A stretch of 64,000 bases of DNA from Hydractinia symbiolongicarpus (Eukaryota; Cnidaria; Hydrozoa; Anthoathecata; Hydractiniidae). Under the pieces are notes generated by a model. The model ran no database searches and was not told the DNA's origin. It saw only the letters and a list, made by a program, of their open reading frames with translations. Positions 28,501 through 37,715 of this stretch are shown here, piece after piece. The stretch spans positions 9,364,001 through 9,428,000 of the forward strand of contig NC_079876.1 of NCBI RefSeq assembly GCF_029227915.1, in the 5' to 3' direction. A program made the position numbers and the translations under genes. How positions within the stretch are numbered: position 1 is the stretch's first letter; every line of letters starts with the position of its first letter.

Positions 28501-30205
28501 CAGCGCAAAGTGTAAATGCTGAGTTCCAGCAATTACGTCCAATTAAAAAGAATGTTATTTCTTTGAGTCCAATTCTCTCATTTATCACATGTATCAGGCC
28601 ACAGTCCAAAGTTAGTTCAATTAAGTCCCACAGTGAATCGTTTCATTGGTAAAAGGGATGCAATCTAGTAATACCAGAAAAATATCGCTAAATACATGTT
28701 GGTATGATTATGTGACCCAACCATTGTAACTCAAACGGACTGACACCGTTAGAAAGTCAATGTAATGCAGTTTTTGAAACTGTCGCGATTTCTTCAGCGC
28801 GCGATAACGGCTAGGATTGGTCCCACAGTAAAAAATAGCTTATTCATCTAAACTTTTAAATGAAGCGCTACCACAGCGCCCAGTATAATCGCTGAGTTCC
28901 GGCAATCATGTCAAATTAAGAAGAATGTTAATTCTTGGATTCCATTTGTCTCACTTATAACATTTATAACGTCACAGTCCAAAATCAGTTCAATTAAGTC
29001 CCATGGTCAACCGTTTCACTGTTAAAAGAGATGCAACCTAGTAATATGAGAGAAATATCGCTAAACACATGTTGGTACGAGTATGTGACGCAACCGTTGA
29101 AACTGAAGCGGATTGATACCGTTAGAAAGTCAATGAAATGTAGTTTTTGAAACTGTCGCTATTTCTTCTGCGCGTGTTAACGGCTAGGATTGCTCCCACA
29201 GCAAAAATGACTTGTTTATCTAAATTTTTAAATGAAGTGCTACCACAGCGCCCAGTGTAAACGCTGAGTTCCAGCAATTACGTCAAATTAAAAAGAATGT
29301 TATTTCTTTGAGTCCAATTCTCTCATTTATCACATGTATCAGGTCACAGTCCAAAGTTAGTTCAATTAAGTCCCACAGTGAATCGTTTCATTGGTAAAAG
29401 GGATGCAATCTAGTAATACCAGAAAAATATTGCTAAATACATGTTGGTACAAATATGAGACCCAACCGTTGTAACTCAAACGGATTGACATCCTTAGAAA
29501 GTCAATAAAATGTAGTTTTTGAAACTTTCGCTATTTCTTCAGCGCGCAATAACGGCTAGGATTGGTCCCACGGTAAAGAATGATTTTTTTATCTAAATTT
29601 TTAAATGAACCGCTACCACAGCGCCCAGTGTAATCGCTCAGTTCCGGCAATCATGTCAAATTAAGATGAATGTTATATCTTGGAGTCCAATTGTCACATT
29701 TATCACATTTATCAGGTAACAGTCCAAAGTTAGTTCAATTAAGTCCCACATTCTATCGTTTCACTGTTAAAAGCGATGCAACCTAGTAATAACAGATAAA
29801 TATCGCTAAATACATGTTGGTACGAATATGTGACCCAACCATTGTAACTCAAACGGACTGACACTGTTAGAAAGTCAATGTAATGCAGTTTTTGAAACTG
29901 TCGCTATTTCTTCAGCGCGCGATAACGGCTAGGATTGGTCCCACAGTAAAAAAAGGCTTATTAATCTAAATTTTTAAATAAAGCGCTACCACAGCGCCCA
30001 GTGTAATCGCTGAGTTCAAGCAAACAAGTCTAATTAAGAAGAATGTTATTTCTTGGAGTCCAATTGTCTTATTTATCACATTTATCAGGTAACAGTCCAA
30101 AATTAGTTCAATTAAGTCCCACATTCAATCGTTTCACTGTTAAAAGCGATGCAACCTAGTAATAACAGATAAATATCGCTAAATACATGTTGGTACGAAT
30201 ATGTG
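7539..30205 (-). repeat. Satellite array, 372-373 bp monomer, - orientation
   Basis: About 61 monomers in the opposite orientation to the flanking blocks (landmark CGGCTAGGATTGG instead of CCAATCCTAGCCG). Higher-order repeats are clear. A 4-monomer unit of about 1,490 bp repeats at 11645/13135 and 14630/16120. An 8-monomer unit of about 2,991 bp repeats at 17612/20603. The first 1.7 kb (7539 to about 9247) mirrors about 30480-32187 almost perfectly. No coding sequence is supported; a 71-codon open frame at 25580-25795 is built of monomer sequence. No non-satellite insertion is seen in these 22.7 kb. Confidence 0.97.
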
Positions 30206-32187
30206 ATTCTTAATTTGACATGATTGCCGGAACTCAGCGATTATACTGGTCGCTGTGGTAGCGCTTCATTTAAAAATTTAAATGAATAAGCTCTTTTTTA
30301 CTGTGGGACCAATCCTAGCTGTTATCCCGCGCTGAAGAAATAGAGACAGTTTCAAAAACTACATTTCATTGACTTTCTAACAGTGTCAATCCGTTTGTGC
30401 TACAACGTTTGAGTCACATATTCGTACCAACATGTATTTCGTGATATCTTTCCGGTATTGCTAGGCTGTATCGCTTTTAACAGAGAAACGATTGACTGTG
30501 GGACTTAATTGAACTAATTTTGGACTGTGACGTTATAAATGTAATAAGTGAGACAATTGGACTCCAAGAAATAACATTCATCTTAATTTGACATGATTGC
30601 CGGAACTCAGCGATTACACTGGGCGCTTTGGTAGCGCTTCATTTAAAAATTTAGATAAATAAGCAATTTTTTACTGTGGGACCAATCCTAGCCGTTATCC
30701 CGCGCTGAAGAAATAGAGACAGTTTCAAAAACTACATTTCATTGACTTTCTAACAATGTCAATACGTTTGTGTTACAACGGTTGAGTCACATATTCGTAC
30801 CAACATGTATTTCGTGATATCTTTCCGGTATTACTAGGTTGTATCGCTTTTAACAGAAAAACGATTGACTGTGGGACTTAATTGATCTGATTTTGGACTG
30901 TGACGTTATAAATGTTATAAGTAAGACAATTGGACTCCAAGAATTAACATTCTTCTTAATTTGACATGATTGCCGGAACTCAGCGATTATACTGGTCGCT
31001 GTGGTAGCGCTTCATTTAAAAATTTAAATGAATAAGCTCTTTTTTACTGTGGGACCAATCCTAGCTGTTATCCCGCGCTGAAGAAATAGAGACAGTTTCA
31101 AAAACTACATTTCATTGACTTTCTAACAGTGTCAATCCGTTTGTGCTACAACGGTTGAGTCACATATTCGTACCAACATGTATTTCGTGATATATTTTCG
31201 GTATTGCTAGGCTGTATCGCTTTTAACAGAGAAACGATTGACTGTGGGACTTAATTGAACTAATTTTGGACTGTGACGTTATAAATGTTACAAGTGAGAC
31301 AATTGGACTCCAAGAAATAACATTCATCTTAATTTGACATGATTGCCGGAACTCAGCGATTACACTGGGCGCTTTGGTAGCGCTTCATTTAAAAATTTAG
31401 ATAAATAAGCAATTTTTTACTGTGGGACCAATCCTAGCCGTTATCCCGCGCTGAAGAAATAGAGACAGTTTCAAAAACTACATTTCATTGACTTTCTAAC
31501 AATGTCAATACGTTTGTGTTACAACGGTTGAGTCACATATTCGTACCAACATGTATTTCGTGATATCTTTCCGGTATTACTAGGTTGTATCGCTTTTAAC
31601 AGAAAAACGATTGACTGTGGGACTTAATTGAACTGATTTTGGGCTGTAACCTTTTAATTGAAAAATTAAGACAATTGGACTCCAAGAAATAACATTCTTC
31701 TTAGTTTGACATGATTGCCGGAAGTCAGCGATTACACTGGGCGCTGTGGTAGCGCTTCATTTAAAAATTTAGATGAATAAGTAATTTTTTTACTGTTGGA
31801 CCAATCCTAGCCGTTATCCGGCGCTGAAGAAATAGAGACATTTTCAAATACTACTTTTCACGGAGTTTCTATCGATGTCAGTCCGTTTGAGTTACAACGG
31901 TTGGGTCACATATTCGTACCAACTTGTATTTGGCGATATTTATCTGATATTACTAGGTTGCATTGCTTATAACAGTGAAACGATTGAATGTGGGACTTAA
32001 TTGAACTAACTTTGGACTGTGACCTGATAAATGTGATAAATGAGACAATTGGACTCCAAGAAGTAACATTCATCTTAATTTGACATGATTGCCGGAACTG
32101 AGCGATTACACTGGGCGCTGTGGTAGCGCTTCATTTAAAAGTTTAGATGAATAAGTCATTCTTTACCGTGGGACCAATCCTAGCCGT
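30206..32187 (+). repeat. Satellite array, + orientation, left flank of the Polinton
   Basis: About 5.3 monomers. Orientation flips at 30205/30206: the reverse-type ...GGTACGAATATGTGA is joined directly to the forward-type TTCTTAATTTGACATG with no linker. A 2-monomer unit is repeated (about 30230 and 30960). The last monomer is interrupted after CCTAGCCGT, where the Polinton starts, and resumes at 47548. The block from about 30480 to 32187 is the mirror image of 7539-9247. Confidence 0.96.
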
Positions 32188-32375
32188 AGAGATAGGAAAA
32201 TGCGGATGTTAGTGCAATCATGTCAAATAAGCGGGCATATCCGTTAAATCAACGTAAAAAGGTCCATAACATCCCTTAGCACTTTACCATTCTACGTCAA
32301 ATTATGGATCATCCCCGTTAAATCGACGATAGAAGAGTCCATAAAATCCGTTAGCACTTTACCACTTTACGTCAA

Positions 32376-32397
32376 ATTATAGAGCATGCTCTATAAT
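32376..32397. other. 22-bp perfect palindrome in left TIR
   Basis: ATTATAGAGCA is followed directly by its exact reverse complement. The same palindrome is at 47338-47359 and 7329-7350. A perfect dyad conserved in all three TIR copies suggests a binding site for a dimeric protein or a cruciform-forming site. No function is shown. Confidence 0.8.
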
Positions 32398-32409
32398 ATC
32401 CGTCCAAAA

Positions 32410-32463
32410 CCCCCTCCATCCCCCACCCCCTCCCCGTCCCATGGTTCCCTCCCCACCCTCCCC
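32410..32463 (-). other. G-run block (G-quadruplex candidate) in left TIR
   Basis: On the - strand there are many runs of 3-5 G separated by 1-4 bases, meeting the usual four-run G-quadruplex pattern more than once. It is C-rich on the + strand. Matching blocks lie at 47272-47325 and 7263-7316. In both full-length TIRs the G-rich strand runs 5'->3' toward the nearer end of the element. Confidence 0.75.
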
Positions 32464-32497
32464 TGTTGTGTCCTATAAATTATAGTGATATGTGTCT

Positions 32498-32522
32498 ATC
32501 TTTACCAGAAACAAGTAAAGAT
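32498..32522 (-). terminator. Hairpin after the 116-aa gene
   Basis: ATCTTTAC and GTAAAGAT flank a 9-base loop, 20 bp beyond the stop of the leftward gene and overlapping the inner TIR edge by 2 bp. The same hairpin with a 9-bp stem is found after the integrase gene (40665-40689). Both are preceded by the shared 16-mer TGACATTATGTGGCGC. It is a likely 3'-end or termination signal, inferred from position and recurrence. Confidence 0.6.
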
Positions 32523-32541
32523 GATTGCAATGTTGCAAGGT

Positions 32542-32892
32542 TTAGCGCCACATAATGTCATAACTGAAGAATCGATTTTGATGATTCTTTTGAGATTGTT
32601 TGAGACCATTTGATCTGACAAAGGCATCACCCTTCCAACCATAATCCTTCAATTCAACACAAAGTCTTGTGGGCAACCATGTCTTATATTTATTTCCTAT
32701 TCTATCTTGAACCTCCGCATACATAGATTTTTCAGAAAGAGCACCAGGTCCCGATATTTCCATCTCTTTCACATATTTAACAAGGTAAATCTCGTTTTCA
32801 GGTAGATCCCTCCACTTTATGATTGGAGCAACTTGTTCTATGTTTTGTTCAAATTCTTCAACTGTTGGAAAATCCATTTTGTTTATATTCAC
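32542..32892 (-). CDS. Small OB-fold-like protein, candidate ssDNA-binding
   Basis: 116 aa, function not established. The core reads IIKWRDLPENEIYLVKYV (about residues 24-41), then about 17 residues later MYAEVQDRIGNKYKTWLP (57-74). The pattern W-x-L-x(4)-IY-x-V ... x-A-E-x-x-D ... (F/W)LPxR recalls small OB-fold-like proteins common in invertebrate genomes and associated with Polintons and parvovirus-like elements, so ssDNA binding is a guess. A second methionine (M6, start at 32877) preceded by AATATAAACAAA could be the true start. It is the outermost leftward gene, 31 bp downstream of the 406-aa gene, and ends in DIMWR followed by a terminator-like hairpin. A 5'-truncated copy lies at 6969-7184. 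Confidence 0.75.
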   Translation of the reverse strand: MNINKMDFPTVEEFEQNIEQVAPIIKWRDLPENEIYLVKYVKEMEISGPGALSEKSMYAEVQDRIGNKYKTWLPTRLCVELKDYGWKGDAFVRSNGLKQSQKNHQNRFFSYDIMWR

Positions 32893-32923
32893 GATTATAT
32901 CTCTTTATACCACTTTCAAGATT

Positions 32924-34144
32924 CTATCGGAAAGCATACCATATACCAAATGCTGCTGTCAAAGATAAAATAAGAGCGATCTTCTCATCTTCATGTGTAC
33001 TACCACCGGTAGCGCTAGTATCACTAACACCGGTAGTACCCGTAATGTGTTTATCTGTAGTATCCACGTGGTGTACGGTAATGTGTTTATCAGGATGATC
33101 AGGATGGATATCAGGATGATCGGGTGTTACCGGCTTCTTTTTAGTTATCTTTTTATGTGATTCGGTTGTTTTTTCGGTAACATTGACCTTTCGATTAATA
33201 CCAATGGTATGATCCTCACCAGATATCAAAATCTTGTTGTTGTAACCCACCACACCGGTCTTAATTCTGAGATTCATGTCACTAAGTATCATATAAATAC
33301 CTTGTCCAACCGAATAATCAACCTTACTTGAAGCGTAGTTTAACGTATCCTGATAACGCTTAATATCCTCCTGAATATCAACCCTACGGTTAACAATGTC
33401 TTCAAGGTTATTCATAAAAACTCTTTGGGCGGTCAGAGCACATGAATCATTATCAAGGATGGAGGAGCGTGCCGAGGCTTGAGAACTAAGAACTAGATAG
33501 GCATAGGCTCTAACACTGCTAGAGATCTTCACAAGGCCCGTTTTTGTAAATCCATCGGATTTTTCCACAATCCACCGCGTCATGGAGTCGTTAGTGAAAT
33601 AACTCAACCCGGGAGTTGGATAGTCTTTACTTCTTTTTTGATATGAACTGAAAAAGTACTGACCTCTGTATTTCATGGGGTTGGAACCAACATTATACTC
33701 GCCACAGATTTTTAGAAATTCCTCATTTGAATAGGGATTATCATATTGATTAAAACTATTCTCAAAGGGTAGAGGTGTCTGCAGGCGCTTAATGATTCGT
33801 CTAATGTGATAATACACATGAAAACGATATATTGACCTGACCATAGATCTACCATCATTAAGGTGTTCGGAACTGACTCCACAAGCACTTGAAGCGCACC
33901 AAGTGGCGAAATTTAGCTGGGTTTGCCATAGTCTAAAAGGTTGCTCATTCCAAATTCTCATATGTTGCGCGTTTTGACTAAGTTCATAATTGGTAAAAAT
34001 ATTAGGAAAGGAAGCGGGGAAAGAACCACTTTCAGACACAATAATAGCCTGTTTATACAGATCCCTAAATCTCAATATTTGAAGATCCAGACCTCCATTT
34101 GGTTTATATGTCGCATTCGGGTTATATCTGAAAATGTCATCCAT
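32924..34144 (-). CDS. Polinton 406-aa protein with C-terminal membrane anchor
   Basis: Not assigned a function. Residues 1 to about 300 look globular and soluble, with aromatic-rich stretches such as YRFHVYYHIRR and a helical segment containing RRVDIQEDIKRYQDTLNYASSKVDY. Residues about 330-375 are a low-complexity H/P/D/T-rich linker with repeated HPD and DKHIT units. The last 20 residues hold a single hydrophobic segment (IALILSLTAAFGIWYAF) ending in R, so a tail-anchored membrane protein is likely. I recall similar proteins in other Polintons but no named domain. It starts 38 bp from the divergent minor capsid gene, so the two probably share a promoter region, and is followed after 31 bp by the 116-aa gene in the same direction. 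The linker DNA is imperfectly repetitive and may vary in length between copies. A structural virion role is possible. Confidence 0.8.
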   Translation of the reverse strand: MDDIFRYNPNATYKPNGGLDLQILRFRDLYKQAIIVSESGSFPASFPNIFTNYELSQNAQHMRIWNEQPFRLWQTQLNFATWCASSACGVSSEHLNDGRSMVRSIYRFHVYYHIRRIIKRLQTPLPFENSFNQYDNPYSNEEFLKICGEYNVGSNPMKYRGQYFFSSYQKRSKDYPTPGLSYFTNDSMTRWIVEKSDGFTKTGLVKISSSVRAYAYLVLSSQASARSSILDNDSCALTAQRVFMNNLEDIVNRRVDIQEDIKRYQDTLNYASSKVDYSVGQGIYMILSDMNLRIKTGVVGYNNKILISGEDHTIGINRKVNVTEKTTESHKKITKKKPVTPDHPDIHPDHPDKHITVHHVDTTDKHITGTTGVSDTSATGGSTHEDEKIALILSLTAAFGIWYAFR

Positions 34145-34182
34145 TCTTTGATTTAAATATATTCACAATCTCTAATATAATA
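34145..34182. promoter_or_regulatory. Divergent promoter region, 406-aa gene / minor capsid gene
   Basis: A 38-bp AT-rich gap between two divergent starts contains TTTAAATATATT and TCTAATATAATA immediately before the rightward ATG. Any promoter for the capsid cluster must lie here or inside the neighbouring gene. No exact match to the ATAAAACATG context used by other genes of the element. Confidence 0.4.
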
Positions 34183-34734
34183 ATGTATATCACAATAAAG
34201 GACGTAAATAGCGAGAAGAAAATCTATTTGTATCAACCGATAGACAACTCGCATGGTACAAAGGAGGTTGCGATCGTGGAGACGTTTTCAGACAATGTCA
34301 CATATGTGGTTGCAGATCCAATAGATATACTCTTGGTTGATGGATTTACCAAGGTTAGGTTACTACAGGGTCAGCACTACACGGGGAGGGAGTTGAATTC
34401 AATCGTGAGAGGTGATGTAAAATCAACACAACTAGCTATAAAATCTAAGTTGGGTAAAATATTCAATCTAGGGGGTATAACGGAACTACATTTTAATCTT
34501 AATGAATTGGATAATTCATTAAATCTTAAAGATGGTGAATATAGCAACAACCTGATGACATATCATATATCCGAGTATGGTGATTTCACATTTAATGAAC
34601 CGAAAAACCCACAATATAAGAAACTAAAGAAAGGTTTACTTCAATCACTTACCATGAGTCAGGATGGTAAGGTGCTATGGGGTGGTATGAAGACAACAGT
34701 TACCCTACACATAAGAGATACGGTGGACGGATGA
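34183..34734 (+). CDS. Candidate minor capsid (penton) protein
   Basis: 183 aa. The sequence is rich in beta-prone stretches (MYITIKDV, KKIYLYQPI, NVTYVVADPI, TVTLHIRDT), as expected for a single jelly-roll fold, and it lies directly upstream of the major capsid gene, where Polintons and related viruses often place the minor capsid gene. No diagnostic motif can be quoted, so the assignment rests on position, length and predicted strand content. The gene reads rightward, divergent from the 406-aa gene. It is followed by a 60-bp AT-rich gap (with AAAATAAAATAAAAG) before the major capsid start. It seems intact, with a normal ATG and TGA. Confidence 0.6.
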   Translation: MYITIKDVNSEKKIYLYQPIDNSHGTKEVAIVETFSDNVTYVVADPIDILLVDGFTKVRLLQGQHYTGRELNSIVRGDVKSTQLAIKSKLGKIFNLGGITELHFNLNELDNSLNLKDGEYSNNLMTYHISEYGDFTFNEPKNPQYKKLKKGLLQSLTMSQDGKVLWGGMKTTVTLHIRDTVDG

Positions 34735-34794
34735 TACATATAGCTAGCATTAACCGAATTAAAGTAAAATAAAATAAAAGTAATATGGAATAGC

Positions 34795-36097
34795 ATGGAA
34801 TACGGGAAAAAGTTAAACCCAGAACGTTCACTTAGAATCGCACATGGCGTAAAAGGAACGCATCAAAAAGTAATTGTCACTCACAACCCAAGTGAGATTG
34901 ATCAGAACCAGTTACTCCTGATTAGGTTCCCTAATTTAGGTAACGATGATGTCATTGTTCCGGGTACTTCGAAACTAAGTTTCGACATTGATCTCGAATC
35001 AAAAGCCGACACGAAGAGAACATTGGTCTCTAACATCGGGAGGGCAATTGTTAAAAAGCTAGCTATCAAGTTCGAGGGTACCGAGATTCTGAGCATTGAT
35101 GACTTTGATCTTTTCGGGTGCTACAGAGATTTATGGCTGACAAAGCATGAGAAGGGGAACTCAATCAGACAGGGTATCATATCCGATGATGGTTGCACGG
35201 AAAATTGCATGAAATTGAGAGTTGGAGCCGCGGATAAAGATACATCGGAGGTAGCGGACAAAGCAATCTATGATACGTATAAAAACAAGTTTACCATACC
35301 TCTGGATTTTGAAATGTTAGATAGCACGATCCCATATTATCAGGCTGGATTAGGTAATAGGCTGTGTTATGAAATAACATTCAACAATTATGACAGGGTA
35401 GTACTATCAACACCTACCAAACCTTCCGGTTCGGCCTCGGCACCGGCACCGGATGCTAAATACAAAATCTCCAACATATCTCTCGAATATGAGATTGTGA
35501 CACAACCCACACTTGCCAGATTCATCTCAAATGAATACGAAAACATGGCTGTACTTTATGACAGATTTCTGAGACATAGACAAATTAGGGTGGATAAGTC
35601 GGACACAACGTGGAATTGGTCATTCAATACACCTTGCAAGTCTCTGAAGGGTATATTGGTTTTGTTTGAAGACGAACAAGCCTACAAACGAGATACTAGT
35701 AAGTTCTACAATCCGAAAATTAAAAAGGTATCCGCAATAGTTGAGGGTAAGCCTAACCAACTTTTCGTTTGAGCATTATGGTGAAATATGCAAGTATTTC
35801 GCTGAGGGTAAGCAAAGGGATGGCAATGCCGGTGAAATACAAAAACATTTACAATTACACGATGTGAAGGTCGCGGACTACCTAACCACGAAATATGCTC
35901 TATGGCTGGATTTCAGAACCATAGATGAAAACTCACTGCACGGGACCGGTCGACGGATTGAAAATGCGAGCGAGGGTATAACACTGCAAGTTGAAAAGAC
36001 GGCCGAAACAGCGGGATCCTTAAACGCTTACATATATCTAATCATGGATGCTCAATTAAATATTCAAAACGGTGAAATTATGGATGTACTATATTAA
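34795..36097 (+). CDS. Major capsid protein, double jelly-roll (frameshifted)
   Basis: The first frame encodes 325 aa from ATG 34795 to TGA at 35770-35772; the protein then continues in another frame from about 35765 to TAA at 36095-36097, giving about 435-440 residues in total. Segments typical of Polinton major capsid proteins include IPYYQAGLGNRLCYEITFNN and TQPTLARFISNEYENMAVLY in the first part, and SFEHYGEICKYFAEGKQRD and YALWLDFRTIDENSLHGTGR in the second. The break falls just after VEGKPNQL; comparison with what I recall of relatives suggests that a few residues are also missing there, pointing to a small deletion. The fold builds the pseudo-hexameric capsomers of icosahedral virions. 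As it stands the gene cannot give a full-length capsid protein unless the break is an assembly error or is bypassed. The stop is one base before the ATPase start. Confidence 0.9.
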
Positions 36098-36098
36098 G

Positions 36099-36695
36099 AT
36101 GGACTACATGAAAGATCCCCACACGGCACTATTCGTCGGTCCAACCGGCTGCGGAAAATCCAAACGCGTAGTAACGCTACTAGAGAGTGAATACTTTGAT
36201 CACTTCGATTTCATTGTGATTATATGTCCAACATTAAGATGGAACAAGACATATATGTGTCGAAAATGGTACTGGAGGGATAAACATGTGATTCTAATTG
36301 AGCCCATGGGTATGTTGTATGAATGGATCCAAAAGATGACGGATTTCTGTGCCGGATACAAAACATTATTCCTGATCGATGACATCATCGCGGATGAGAA
36401 ACTGGACAAAAAGAGGCAACCGCTGCTGGAGCTGGCCATCAGCGGTCGACATCGAAACCACACCATGTGGCTACTCACACAATCATACACCGCGATACCG
36501 AAGAACTTACGAAGGCAGGCAAAAATGTTATATGTGTGGTATCCAAAGGACAGACATGATCTCGCAACTATCCACGAGGAGAATGATGTCATTGAATCAT
36601 CAGAGATCCAGAAGGTTAAGGAAAGGCTAAAAGATGGCAAATATACACATTTAGTCATGAGGATGGAACATCCAAGAACCCACGTGATTTGCTAG
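36099..36695 (+). CDS. A32-like genome-packaging ATPase (FtsK-HerA superfamily)
   Basis: 198 aa from ATG 36099, one base after the major capsid stop. An in-frame ATG at 36072 would add nine residues but overlaps the capsid gene. Walker A GPTGCGKS is at residues 14-21; Walker B LFLIDD is near 90-95. A downstream SGRHRNHTMWLLTQSY segment (about 115-130) is the usual sensor/arginine-finger region of this family. These are the motifs of the poxvirus A32-like ATPases that pump DNA into capsids. The length matches compact Polinton ATPases, and all key residues are present, so this gene looks intact. A 25-base hairpin begins 11 bases after the stop. Confidence 0.93.
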   Translation: MDYMKDPHTALFVGPTGCGKSKRVVTLLESEYFDHFDFIVIICPTLRWNKTYMCRKWYWRDKHVILIEPMGMLYEWIQKMTDFCAGYKTLFLIDDIIADEKLDKKRQPLLELAISGRHRNHTMWLLTQSYTAIPKNLRRQAKMLYVWYPKDRHDLATIHEENDVIESSEIQKVKERLKDGKYTHLVMRMEHPRTHVIC

Positions 36696-36706
36696 TTTGG
36701 GAGTTT

Positions 36707-36731
36707 TTTGTTACAAGAGTCTTGTAACAAA
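36707..36731 (+). terminator. Hairpin after packaging ATPase
   Basis: TTTGTTACAAGA, one-base loop G, then TCTTGTAACAAA: a perfect 12-bp stem starting 11 bases after the stop, preceded by a T-run. It belongs to the same family as the hairpins at 42078, 42603 and 43105, all with a TTTGTTAC...GTAACAAA core. Likely a 3'-end/termination signal. Confidence 0.75.
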
Positions 36732-36759
36732 TCTATAGAAAAACTACAGTACTATCCTA

Positions 36760-37365
36760 ATGATAGAATATATAAATTTCATATTACTGGTGATAGCTGT
36801 AGTGCTATTGCTGGTATTGGTTAGTTTTTGTCTTTTTTGTATTAAAAAATACCTATCGCTATTGAAAATGGCTGAAACCGCAATTGACAACCTAATTTTT
36901 ATCGAGGACCAGGATGATGGGAAGAGACAGAAATTGCTCGAGTGCGTGCTGACCGGAAATAGCAAGTTATATCTTGGAAAGATGTATACGGAGGAGCAAA
37001 TTCAAAAGCTCAAGAATGATGAGGTGGATAAACTTTTCACTATATACGAGGCTAAACTATCCGGTCAAATGGTAAAGTCTTTGGGACAGTCAATAATCCA
37101 AATGTACTCCATGGGCGCCTGTACAGCCCTAGGTATAAAAAATCAAAAAGCGCTGAGTGATAACTTGGAGAATGACCCATTCCTAAACTCGGCACTCCAA
37201 AGGTTCACATGTGATCTATATTATAAGTTCGGATCAATACTATCACCAATCAGCGTAGGTTTAATCACAGGTAGACATTATATCGCTGGAAAAAATTTAA
37301 ACAATATCGATACGGATACTAAAGATGTCGGATACTCCAGTTCAGGTGACAACGAAGAACCCTAA
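36760..37365 (+). CDS. Membrane protein, 201 aa, unknown function
   Basis: Residues about 5-28 (INFILLVIAVVLLLVLVSFCLFC) form one strong N-terminal membrane segment followed by KK, so a signal-anchor topology with the long soluble part inside is likely by the positive-inside rule. The rest is helical and mixed-charge, with a glycine-containing hydrophobic patch near residues 160-175. No known domain. It is first in a run of small rightward genes and overlaps the next gene by 41 bp, so they are probably co-transcribed. The capsid-cluster location suggests a virion membrane or assembly role, which is inference. Confidence 0.75.
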   Translation: MIEYINFILLVIAVVLLLVLVSFCLFCIKKYLSLLKMAETAIDNLIFIEDQDDGKRQKLLECVLTGNSKLYLGKMYTEEQIQKLKNDEVDKLFTIYEAKLSGQMVKSLGQSIIQMYSMGACTALGIKNQKALSDNLENDPFLNSALQRFTCDLYYKFGSILSPISVGLITGRHYIAGKNLNNIDTDTKDVGYSSSGDNEEP

Positions 37366-37711
37366 AAAGGTTGAGGCAGGTAAGAGACTGGCCGAATACA
37401 ACCGTAAAAATAGGGAAGAATATAAAAGATTGCTCATGGCTCAGACCGAGGCACAGTCAGCACCTCAGACACAAACTCAGCCGGCACCTCAGACACAGTT
37501 GGAGGATCCGAAGGATATTGTCATTGAGGATTCTGTGACAGATGGTCCTAAACATGGTGGAGTGAACTACACAATAATGGGTGGTGGTGTGATAGTTATG
37601 GTACTAATTGGTGCGTTGGTGATTTATAAGGTGAAGGGTACCCCACCAAGTAACTCAGGTAACTCAGGTAATAAAAAAACTATGAGAATAGGTAAACTTG
37701 AAATGGAATAA
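37325..37711 (+). CDS. Small single-pass membrane protein, 128 aa
   Basis: A basic, helical N-terminal half (KKVEAGKRLAEYNRKNREEYKR, about residues 14-35; first 20 of these are the most conserved-looking) is followed by a Q/T/A/P-rich linker with a repeated PAPQTQ-type unit (45-58), an acidic stretch, one membrane segment (about 83-101, YTIMGGGVIVMVLIGALVIY) and a short S/G/N tail. I recall similar KRLAEYNR-type proteins in other Polintons but know no function. Its start lies 41 bp inside the preceding gene. An 18-bp palindrome follows four bases after the stop. Confidence 0.75.
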   Translation: MSDTPVQVTTKNPKKVEAGKRLAEYNRKNREEYKRLLMAQTEAQSAPQTQTQPAPQTQLEDPKDIVIEDSVTDGPKHGGVNYTIMGGGVIVMVLIGALVIYKVKGTPPSNSGNSGNKKTMRIGKLEME

Positions 37712-37715
37712 AGGG

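Larger units (their letters stand above)
32188..32499 (+). repeat. Polinton left TIR (312 bp)
   Basis: Inverted match to 47236-47547 with a few substitutions. From the outside in it holds three degenerate sub-repeats of about 75 bp, a 22-bp perfect palindrome at 32376-32397, a C-run block at 32410-32463 (G-runs on the - strand), and an AT-rich inner edge. Homology ends at TGTGTCTAT (32499). TIRs of Polintons are the substrates of the integrase and the presumed start points for protein-primed replication; that role is family knowledge. Confidence 0.95.

Noticed and set aside
32823-33098. 91-codon + strand frame
   Set aside because: Antisense to the start of the 116-aa gene and the low-complexity end of the 406-aa gene; a shadow frame.
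36200-36658. 152-codon - strand frame across the ATPase
   Set aside because: Antisense to the ATPase, whose Walker motifs are clear on the other strand; composition is a mirror of those codons.
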